Assembly (NCBI GenBank): GCA_002395965.1
Contig: DGVT01000020.1
Span: 1 to 13,257 of the forward strand
Source of the DNA: Porphyromonadaceae bacterium UBA4277
GTDB taxonomy: Bacteria; Bacteroidota; Bacteroidia; Bacteroidales; Muribaculaceae
Direction: 5' to 3'
Length of the DNA stretch: 13,257 bases
A program made the position numbers and the translations under genes. Positions 5,230 to 11,098 of this stretch are shown here, piece after piece. The notes below the pieces were generated by a model. It was not told the origin of the DNA and made no database searches. It saw nothing but the letters and a program-made list of their open reading frames with translations. Each line of letters opens with the position of its first letter. Position 1 is the stretch's first letter.

Positions 5230-7209
5230 ATGAATAAGAAAACATTACATATCATCATAGCAGCCCTGCTGGTTGGGCTGTCACTCAGCCTTGGAGCCTG
5301 CAAAGGCGCTAAGTTGCGCGATGCCGACGAGGCATTCGACCGTGGTGAGTATTACGATGCGTCGGTGATCTATCGCAAGGTGTATAACAAGCTCACTAAG
5401 CGCGAAGACCGATGGCTCAGGGGCGAGGTGGCCTACATGATGGGGCTGTGCTATCGCAAATTAGGGCAGAGCTCACGCGCCAGCGCAGCATTTCAAAACG
5501 CCATAAGATATGAGTATGAAGACTCGATGGCACTATTCTACTTAGCCGAGGCACAGCATCACGAGGGCAAATACAGCGAGGCCATCAGTAATTATCACGA
5601 GTTCCTTGCACTGCGGCCCGGTCACTACGCTTCGGAAATAGGCATCCGCGGCTGCCAGCTGGCACAACAATGGAAGCGCGAAGGCTCACGCTACATTGTC
5701 AAGAGCGCAAAGCTGTTCAATTCGCGCCGTGCCGACTTCTGCCCGATGTTCCTTGACGCAAATGCCGACCAGCTTTACTTCACCTCGAGCACAGAGAAAG
5801 CCACCGGCGATAATAAAAGCGAAATCACCGGCACGAAGAAAAGTGACGTGTTTTTCAGCAAACTCGACGACAAGGGCAAGTGGACGCGCCCCGAGGCCGT
5901 GGAAGGCGAGCTCAACAGCGAGTGGGACGAGGGCATCACCTCGTTCACGCCCGACGGCACGACAATGTATTTTGCCAAGGCCATTCGCAAAAATGCGCCC
6001 AGCTCAATCGACATCTACACCAGCACTCGCAGCGAAGCAAAATGGAGCGCTCCGCAAAAGTTTGAGATCACTGCCGACACGCTGAGTGCCTACTGCGACC
6101 CGGCCGTGAGCCACGACGGCACATGGCTGTACTTTTCGAGCGACATGCCCGGCGGCCAGGGCGGCAAAGACCTCTGGCGCATCAACATCAAGGACAAGCA
6201 TGGCACACTGGAAAACCTGGGCGACCAGCTCAACACTCCAGGCGACGAACGCTTCCCCTACAGCCGCACCGACAGTGTGCTCTACTTTGCCAGCGACGGC
6301 CACCCGGGCATGGGAGGCCTGGATCTGTTCAAAGCCACACTGCAACCATCAGGCAAATGGTTCATCGAGAACATGGGGTCGCCCATGAACTCGGCCTTCG
6401 ACGACTTTGGCATCACCTTCGGCAAGGGCGAGAGCGGCTACTTCTCAAGCAATCGCGGCGACGCACGCGGTTATGACCACATATTCTCGTTTGAGAAGCC
6501 CGAGCTCAAAGTGTGGATTAGCGGCTATGTGCTCGACAAAGACGACGAGCCGGTGCCCAACGCCATCATCCGCATCGTGGGCGACGACGGCAGCAACCAG
6601 AAAGCCGTTGCCAAGCCCGACGGGTCGTTCCGCTTCGACCTGCAGCGCGGCGTGAGCTATGTGATGCTTGCCGGTGCCAACGGGTATCTGAACAATAAGC
6701 AGGAGTTTGAGAGCGACATCGAAGAAGCCGACGCCGAATATAATGTTGACTTCATCCTCGCCGCCATCAACAAGCCGCAAGTGATCGAAAACATCTTCTA
6801 CGACTACGACAAGGCCGTGCTGCGCGACGAGTCGAAAGCCGCCCTCGACGAGATGGTGCAAGTGATGAAAGACAACCCCAACATCAGCATAGAGATGGCA
6901 GCACACACCGACCGCATAGGCAGTGACAACTACAACAACCGCCTGAGCGAGCGCCGTGCACAGAGCGTGGTTGACTATCTGATCAAGAACGGCATTGCCC
7001 GCGAGCGACTGCAGCCCCACGGCTATGGCAAGACACGCCCCAAGACGGTGACCAAACGCATCGAGAAGCTATACCCGCAATTTCACGAAGGCGACGTGCT
7101 GAATGAAGAATTCATCGAGAAGCTGAGCGACGAAGACAAGGCAGCCGCCGACCAGGTGAACCGCCGCACCGAGTTCCAGGTGCTCAGCACCACCTACGAC
7201 ATGTATTGA
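5230..7209 (+). CDS. OmpA-family lipoprotein with TPR, propeller and CRD domains (PorE-like architecture)
   Basis: This is a 659-residue outer-membrane-associated lipoprotein that binds peptidoglycan. A lipoprotein signal peptide ends in the lipobox LGAC with C24 as the lipidated residue. TPR-like helices follow at about 25-145. PD40/WD40-like propeller blades follow at about 165-410, each with a pattern like DxxxxYFSS (for example at 166-, 232-, 289-, 340- and 391-). A carboxypeptidase-regulatory-like beta domain (VWISGYVLDKDDEPVPNA) lies at about 428-500. An OmpA C-terminal domain begins near 519 with D561 in AHTDRIG and the LSERRAQSV helix at 573-581, ending with NRRTEF at 644-649. The domain order and length agree with PorE (PG1058) of the type IX secretion system, but many gut Bacteroidales carry such proteins without that system, and no other T9SS gene is present here, so I leave the symbol blank. 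No clear terminator follows. Confidence 0.88.
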   Translation: MNKKTLHIIIAALLVGLSLSLGACKGAKLRDADEAFDRGEYYDASVIYRKVYNKLTKREDRWLRGEVAYMMGLCYRKLGQSSRASAAFQNAIRYEYEDSMALFYLAEAQHHEGKYSEAISNYHEFLALRPGHYASEIGIRGCQLAQQWKREGSRYIVKSAKLFNSRRADFCPMFLDANADQLYFTSSTEKATGDNKSEITGTKKSDVFFSKLDDKGKWTRPEAVEGELNSEWDEGITSFTPDGTTMYFAKAIRKNAPSSIDIYTSTRSEAKWSAPQKFEITADTLSAYCDPAVSHDGTWLYFSSDMPGGQGGKDLWRINIKDKHGTLENLGDQLNTPGDERFPYSRTDSVLYFASDGHPGMGGLDLFKATLQPSGKWFIENMGSPMNSAFDDFGITFGKGESGYFSSNRGDARGYDHIFSFEKPELKVWISGYVLDKDDEPVPNAIIRIVGDDGSNQKAVAKPDGSFRFDLQRGVSYVMLAGANGYLNNKQEFESDIEEADAEYNVDFILAAINKPQVIENIFYDYDKAVLRDESKAALDEMVQVMKDNPNISIEMAAHTDRIGSDNYNNRLSERRAQSVVDYLIKNGIARERLQPHGYGKTRPKTVTKRIEKLYPQFHEGDVLNEEFIEKLSDEDKAAADQVNRRTEFQVLSTTYDMY

Positions 7210-7309
7210 CACTTTCAACAGAGACCAGCGAACAAAGGCCAGAGAGACAGCATTGAACTTTCAAGCGAGATAGCATAATCAACGCGAATAAAGTTTTTGG
7301 CGACAAAAC

Positions 7310-7340
7310 ATTGCAGGAAAGAAAAATTTTAGTACCTTTG
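7310..7340 (+). promoter_or_regulatory. Promoter of rpsU
   Basis: ATTG (7310-7313), a 19-base spacer and TACCTTTG (7333-7340) fit the Bacteroidota form with one change in the -33 box. Transcription near 7347 would give an unusually long leader of about 170 bases. Confidence 0.55.
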
Positions 7341-7518
7341 CAGTCGCTAAAGTGAAAGGAGGTCGTTGAGACTCACAGCTAAAAAGACTTAAACCACATA
7401 TAACCAGAACATTGCATCACCCACCGTGCTGCAAGATGATTGTGATGACATGCGCTGAGCATGGCAGCCAATCGCAAATATAAAACATATTAACAACAAA
7501 AATAAAGAAAAAAACATT
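7341..7518 (+). promoter_or_regulatory. Long rpsU leader with a distant anti-SD match
   Basis: The 5' leader of rpsU contains GAAAGGAGGT at 7354-7363, a 10-base complement to the anti-SD end of 16S rRNA, yet it lies about 155 bases before the ATG. Three bases further, a TTG at 7366 opens a frame of eight codons ending in TAA (7390-7392). A hairpin CATGC-GCTGA-GCATG lies at 7449-7463. The final 50 bases before the ATG are A-rich and have no SD. bS21 is known to block the anti-SD in Bacteroidota ribosomes, so this leader may sense bS21 level. That role is inference. Confidence 0.45.
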
Positions 7519-7710
7519 ATGATTATCGTACCAGTAAAAGATGGCGAGAACATCGAACGCGCTCTTAAGAAATTCAAACGTAAAACCGAAAAAACCGGTG
7601 TGATCAAGGAACTCCGCACCCGTCAAGCATTCCAAAAGCCTTCGGTGGTTAACCGCCGCAAGATGATGAAGGCCGCTTACGTTCAGCAGCTCCGTACTCG
7701 CGAAGAGTAA
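7519..7710 (+). CDS. rpsU: 30S ribosomal protein bS21
   Basis: This 63-residue, strongly basic protein is bS21 of the small ribosomal subunit. The N-terminal MIIVPVKDGENIERALKKFKR and the pattern RTRQAFQKPSVVNRRKM are typical of the Bacteroidota form. In this phylum bS21, with bS18 and bS6, holds the 16S tail so that the anti-SD is hidden, which explains why most genes lack SD sites. The gene has its own promoter, a long leader and an intrinsic terminator, so it is probably a single-gene transcript ahead of the recombinase gene. The ATG follows an A-rich stretch with no SD. Confidence 0.97.
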   Translation: MIIVPVKDGENIERALKKFKRKTEKTGVIKELRTRQAFQKPSVVNRRKMMKAAYVQQLRTREE

Positions 7711-7739
7711 TATCGCCACGGTTTTTCAATGCGATATAT

Positions 7740-7772
7740 AAAGCTATAGTCGAAAGATTATAGCTTTTTTTT
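7740..7772 (+). terminator. Intrinsic terminator of rpsU
   Basis: The stem AAAGCTATAGTC pairs with GATTATAGCTTT around a GAAA loop closed by C-G. The run of T that follows (7765-7772) completes a classic intrinsic terminator, 30 bases after the rpsU stop. Confidence 0.85.
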
Positions 7773-7791
7773 CGTTAAAACAGGCTGAATT

Positions 7792-7823
7792 GTTGCAATT
7801 CTCATTTTTATTTCCTAACTTCG
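7792..7823 (+). promoter_or_regulatory. Promoter of the recombinase-hpf operon
   Basis: GTTG (7792-7795), a 20-base spacer and TAACTTCG (7816-7823) fit a Bacteroidota promoter with one change in each box. The leader to ATG 7865 would be about 35 bases. Confidence 0.45.
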
Positions 7824-7864
7824 TGCCGAAGCATTATTTATGCACCAGCTAAAAGTCATAACAC

Positions 7865-8770
7865 ATGAGTATAGGCACGATTGACAACTTCCTGCAATAC
7901 TTGCGAGTAGAACTCAACTACTCACAACACACAGTTGCGAGCTACAAGCGCGACTTGACTCAGTTTGTGGACTTTATCACCGACCACGGCAAGCGCGCAG
8001 CCCACCTTTCGACCATCGACACCACCGACATTCGCCTGTGGGTGGCCGAACTTTCAAGCCACAATCTTGCCCACAGCAGCCTTCGCCGCAAGGTGCAAGC
8101 CGTCAGAGCGCTCTACAAATACATGATGCGCAAGCAACTGGTTGAAGAAAATCCGGCTGCCGATGTGGAACTGGCACGCCTGCCGCACCGCCTGCCGCAA
8201 TTCGTGCGAGAACAAAACATGTCGGCACTACTCGACGACGCAATCGACACCGACGACGCGATTGAGGTGCGCAACCGACTAATTGTCATGATGCTCTACG
8301 AAACCGGCATGCGTCGCGGCGAACTTATCACGCTACAGGACAAATGGGTAGATACCACCAGCTGCCAACTGCGCGTTCACGGCAAGCGCGACAAGGATCG
8401 CATCATTCCATTTGGCACAGAACTTGCACAATGGATAGAACGATATCGCAGCGTGCGCGACAAAGCCGGGATGAAGGGCGACACGTTCTTCACCCGCACA
8501 GGCGGACAACCGCTCTACCCGTCGCTGGTGTATCATGTGGTGCACGATGCACTGATGAGCGTGGGGGGCAGCGACAAGAAAAGCCCGCACGTGCTGCGAC
8601 ACTCGTTTGCCACAGCCATGCTCAATAATGGCGCCAGGCTCGACAGCGTCAAGGAACTGATGGGTCACGAATCCATCTCCACGACACAGATTTATACACA
8701 TGTCACACTGAGTGACTTAATGAACAATTATAAACTTGCCCACCCAAGGGCCCTAAAAAAAGGAGGATAA
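7865..8770 (+). CDS. XerC/XerD-type tyrosine recombinase
   Basis: This 301-residue recombinase has the usual Xer length. The N-terminal SAM-like core-binding domain covers about residues 5-90 (FLQYLRVELNYSQHTVASYKRDL). The catalytic domain keeps all six key residues: R150 (TGMRRGEL), K174 (HGKRDKDR), H242 and R245 (HVLRHSF), H268 (LMGHES) and the nucleophile Y277 (IYTHV). It most likely resolves chromosome dimers at the dif site. The position between rpsU and hpf is the one held by a housekeeping Xer in Bacteroidales, which argues against an integrase of a mobile element. XerC and XerD cannot be told apart with confidence here. Its last codons carry the SD of hpf, so the two genes are translationally close. 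Confidence 0.93.
   Translation: MSIGTIDNFLQYLRVELNYSQHTVASYKRDLTQFVDFITDHGKRAAHLSTIDTTDIRLWVAELSSHNLAHSSLRRKVQAVRALYKYMMRKQLVEENPAADVELARLPHRLPQFVREQNMSALLDDAIDTDDAIEVRNRLIVMMLYETGMRRGELITLQDKWVDTTSCQLRVHGKRDKDRIIPFGTELAQWIERYRSVRDKAGMKGDTFFTRTGGQPLYPSLVYHVVHDALMSVGGSDKKSPHVLRHSFATAMLNNGARLDSVKELMGHESISTTQIYTHVTLSDLMNNYKLAHPRALKKGG
8759..8766 (+). promoter_or_regulatory. Strong Shine-Dalgarno site of hpf
   Basis: AAAGGAGG ends six bases before the ATG at 8773 and lies inside the last codons of the recombinase gene. It is the only properly spaced full SD that I see at a start codon in this window, which is notable in a phylum where the anti-SD is normally hidden. Confidence 0.7.
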
Positions 8771-8772
8771 CT

Positions 8773-9066
8773 ATGGAAACAAAAATCAAAGCCATCCACT
8801 TCGATGCCACCGAGAAGTTACAGTCGTTCATCAACAAGAAAGTTGAGAAACTGGTAAAGCATCACGAAGAAATCTCCGACGTAGAGGTAAACCTCAAAGT
8901 AGTAAAACCTGAGACAGCTATGAATAAGGAAGCTTCAGTCAAGCTGTTTGTGCCACAACGCGACGACCTGTTTGCATCGAAGGTGGCCGACACCTTTGAA
9001 GAAGCCGTCGATACTTGCATCGATGCCCTTAAGCGTCAGCTCGAAAAGGGCAATAAAGATCGGTAA
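8773..9066 (+). CDS. hpf: Ribosome hibernation-promoting factor, short form
   Basis: This 97-residue protein is a short HPF/RaiA-family factor that binds the decoding region of the 30S subunit and inactivates ribosomes in slow or stationary growth. The family beta-alpha-beta-beta-beta-alpha pattern is visible: METKIKAIHFDAT, the helix LQSFINKKVEKLVKH, the strands VEVNLKVV and EASVKLFVP, and the long helix EEAVDTCIDALKRQLEK. There is no C-terminal dimerisation extension as in long HPF. The gene begins two bases after the recombinase stop and has a strong SD. In many Bacteroidales a tRNA cluster and tuf follow; here neither is present in the next 300 bases. Confidence 0.92.
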   Translation: METKIKAIHFDATEKLQSFINKKVEKLVKHHEEISDVEVNLKVVKPETAMNKEASVKLFVPQRDDLFASKVADTFEEAVDTCIDALKRQLEKGNKDR

Positions 9067-9315
9067 TTCTTCTCCTCCACACATAATCGTTTAATTAGCA
9101 ATATCGGCAATGGCTGGCAGTCGCATCACTACCAGTCATTGCTGTTGCTATCGCCCGAAAGACAAGTGTAGCACAGCATTCGCTTTGCCGATTATAAATC
9201 GGGCTATATTGCCCGTCGGTATTATTTCACCGCCACATTACTCAGGAAACAGTCTGAAAAAGGTGGAAAGCATTGAATATCTTCACCACAAGCGCAACAT
9301 TAGCCAGTTTTTTTG
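9067..9315. other. Gene-free spacer with hairpins
   Basis: No gene is supported here. Three stems are visible. CAATGGCTGG (9108-9117) pairs with CCAGTCATTG (9132-9141) with one G-U. CCGATT-ATA-AATCGG lies at 9188-9202. CGGGC-TATATT-GCCCG lies at 9200-9215. The last two overlap and exclude each other. None is followed by a T-run. The core GATTATAAATC of the second also occurs in the fourth hairpin of the 147-bp repeats. Confidence 0.45.
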
Positions 9316-9323
9316 TATCTTTG
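9316..9323 (+). promoter_or_regulatory. -7 promoter box of the DUF4886 gene
   Basis: TATCTTTG matches the Bacteroidota -7 consensus TAnnTTTG. No good -33 TTTG lies 19-21 bases upstream, although a T-run directly precedes the box. Transcription would begin near 9330, which favours the ATG at 9391 but does not exclude the TTG at 9361. Confidence 0.5.
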
Positions 9324-9390
9324 CAACCGATGCCAACGAGCACTATAATGCAAGTCACATTTGAAACTAATCGTTAATATATTACGGGAC

Positions 9391-10620
9391 ATGAACAATT
9401 CACTGGCAAGATTTCTAACTGCTTCATTATTGCTTATTTTGTGCAATGTTATGGCCGGTGCACTCACTAATGAAAACCTCTTAACCGATAACGATAGCGT
9501 GCAAAGGCCCGACACACTGAAGCTGCTGTGCGTGGGCAACAGCTATACAAGCGATGAGATGAGTTATCTGCCATACGTTTTAGAGCAGCTATGTCCCGAA
9601 ATGCATGTGAGGATTGGGCACTTGATTAGCGGGAGCGCATCGGTGAGTGAATGGTGGGTGCAACGCAACAGCGCAAAGATAATAGGCACTCCCGTCTATT
9701 CTTCAGGTCCGCGGCATCGCTACAATCCCGAGGGTGGCTTCCTATGGACAGGCACTCGCTATGTGGAGTGGACCTCATCATCGCGGACGTGGAGCAATGC
9801 TTTAATCGATTCAGTAAGCCTCACTCAAGCCCTAACGACAGAATCGTGGGACTATGTGACTTTTCAGCAGGTGAGCGAACTTGTCCGCGATTATTCATCG
9901 ATATCTACACCACTGTCAAACCTTACCAACTATGTGCGCGAGAAACTGCCGGGAGTTAAAATAGGCTGGATATTTACCCACGTATGGAATGACCGATACT
10001 CGGCCGAGAACAATATTGGAGACAGTGACACTCTCTGGGGAATAGCTATAGATGTAGTAAGACAAATTGTTGACAGCAACTTAGTGGATTTCGTAATTCC
10101 TAATGGGACAGCCATTCAAAACCTGCGTCACACCCAAGCCAAAAGCCTTGGAGAGTATTATAGCACAGAGTACCCTTATCCTGGCCTGTCGGCCGACGGC
10201 TCACACCTGCACGAGGGGTTGGGTTGCTTGGGTGCATCGATGTGCGCAGCCGCAGTGTTTACGAATAGGCACCCCAACGTATTAATAGAGTACGATGAAA
10301 GCTGGAACGTGTATGGGACAAATTTCACCGATAAAGATAACCCAGTTCCTATCGGAATGACACCTGAGCTGGAAAACACGGCCTACAGATGTGCCTGGGC
10401 TGCAGTGCAGTCACCATACGAGATTACTGACATTAGCAACATACCCGGCGATGTAGATGGCTCAGGCATTGTGGATGTTGACGATGTGAATGCAGTAATC
10501 AACATCATTTTAGGCAAGATTCAGGCTTCTGACTATGGCGATGCGGCCGATGTTGACTGCAGCGGCATCGTTGACGTGGACGATGTGAATGCCACTATCA
10601 ACATCATTCTTCAATCATAA
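9391..10620 (+). CDS. Secreted DUF4886 (SGNH-hydrolase-like) protein with C-terminal dockerin-like doublet
   Basis: This 409-residue protein has a signal peptide (MNNSLARFLTASLLLILCNVMAGA) and a DUF4886 domain, a family with an SGNH/GDSL-hydrolase-like fold. Likely catalytic blocks are S51 in VGNSYT, the glycine block SGSAS, and D269/H272 in ADGSHLHEG, the DxxH motif of SGNH enzymes. It may be a carbohydrate esterase, but the substrate is not visible. Residues 353-409 hold two dockerin-type-I-like repeats, GDVDGSGIVDVDDVNAVINI and DVDCSGIVDVDDVNATINII, with Asp-rich calcium-loop spacing. The BspA-like protein on the other strand carries almost the same doublet. A TTG at 9361 extends the frame by ten residues; I prefer ATG 9391 because the signal peptide then has a usual length. 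A hairpin terminator follows. Confidence 0.8.
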   Translation: MNNSLARFLTASLLLILCNVMAGALTNENLLTDNDSVQRPDTLKLLCVGNSYTSDEMSYLPYVLEQLCPEMHVRIGHLISGSASVSEWWVQRNSAKIIGTPVYSSGPRHRYNPEGGFLWTGTRYVEWTSSSRTWSNALIDSVSLTQALTTESWDYVTFQQVSELVRDYSSISTPLSNLTNYVREKLPGVKIGWIFTHVWNDRYSAENNIGDSDTLWGIAIDVVRQIVDSNLVDFVIPNGTAIQNLRHTQAKSLGEYYSTEYPYPGLSADGSHLHEGLGCLGASMCAAAVFTNRHPNVLIEYDESWNVYGTNFTDKDNPVPIGMTPELENTAYRCAWAAVQSPYEITDISNIPGDVDGSGIVDVDDVNAVINIILGKIQASDYGDAADVDCSGIVDVDDVNATINIILQS

Positions 10621-10655
10621 CGGTGTACAGAACGAGTCTTTCAAGTAATAAATCG

Positions 10656-10694
10656 AAAACTGAGGATGCACGCTAACGGGGCACCCTCAGTTTT
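10656..10694. terminator. Terminator between convergent genes
   Basis: AAAACTGAGGATGC (10656-10669) pairs with GCACCCTCAGTTTT (10681-10694) with one mispair: A-C on plus RNA and a G-U on minus RNA. The T-run at 10691-10695 serves the DUF4886 gene; on the minus strand the stem also ends in TTTT, after the DUF3791 stop at 10718. It probably acts on both strands. The core GAGGATGC...GCACCCTC recurs in the etfA terminator. Confidence 0.75.
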
Positions 10695-10717
10695 TATGTC
10701 AGACCGATTGGGAAAGT

Positions 10718-10942
10718 TTATTCAGCCATTTTTTCTTGGTACTCCAACCAGACCTCCTGAGCAAGGTATTTTTCACTGCGACAATGCAGATCGGCAATTC
10801 CGTCTTCGATCAAACAGGCCGTCTCAGAGTTATAGAAAATGTCGGTAGCCTCTTGCAGCGAGACATGATACATCTCGCTGATGCAAGTAATAATTCTTGC
10901 ATTCTTGGCACTTCTCAATATTTGTTTTGATTCGTCGCTCAT
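10718..10942 (-). CDS. DUF3791 family protein
   Basis: This 74-residue protein matches DUF3791, a small family of unknown function common in gut Bacteroidota and Firmicutes. The family signature is seen in the C-terminal half: GIADLHCRSEKYLAQEVWLEY, following a predicted helical N-terminal part. No signal peptide or membrane segment is present, so it should be cytoplasmic. DUF3791 genes often sit beside a DUF3990 gene, an ADP-ribosyltransferase-like protein, in an arrangement suggestive of a toxin-antitoxin or defence unit; no such partner is found here. The gene lies between the terminator at 10656-10694 and the BspA-like gene upstream. Confidence 0.75.
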   Translation of the reverse strand: MSDESKQILRSAKNARIITCISEMYHVSLQEATDIFYNSETACLIEDGIADLHCRSEKYLAQEVWLEYQEKMAE

Positions 10943-10990
10943 ATCTGTTCACTACTGATGAATGTTAAGCACTGCTTCAATAGTTGCTCC

Positions 10991-11006
10991 GAGCGGATAA
11001 CAATTT
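10991..11006. other. 16-base match to the E. coli lac operator region
   Basis: GAGCGGATAACAATTT is identical to part of the E. coli lac operator O1 and the base after it, as also found in many cloning vectors. The bases on either side do not follow the vector or lac sequence, so vector contamination is unlikely. It lies about 50 bases upstream of the DUF3791 start. A LacI/GalR-type operator is possible, but chance is the simplest reading. Confidence 0.3.
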
Positions 11007-11045
11007 GTTTAATAGGCAATTACAAATTAACGCTTTTCTTTCTTG

Positions 11046-11087
11046 AAAAAAAGTGACGAAGTCAGGAAAATTAGGACTGGACTCTTC
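11046..11087 (-). terminator. Weak terminator after the BspA-like gene
   Basis: On the minus strand GAAGAGTC (11087-11080) can pair with GACTTC (11063-11058) with a two-base bulge, followed a few bases later by seven T residues (11052-11046). It is placed 12 bases after the stop codon. The stem is weak, so the call is tentative. Confidence 0.3.
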
Positions 11088-11098
11088 GCAGGAACGGC

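Noticed and set aside
5230..7209. Naming the OmpA-family lipoprotein porE
   Set aside because: The architecture fits, but no other type IX secretion gene is in view and similar proteins occur in genomes without that system.
9067..9360. tRNA genes after hpf
   Set aside because: I looked for them because the synteny suggests them, but found no TTC-loop motif with acceptor-stem pairing.
9361..9390. TTG start at 9361 for the DUF4886 gene
   Set aside because: It would add ten residues before a signal peptide that is already complete from ATG 9391. It cannot be fully excluded.
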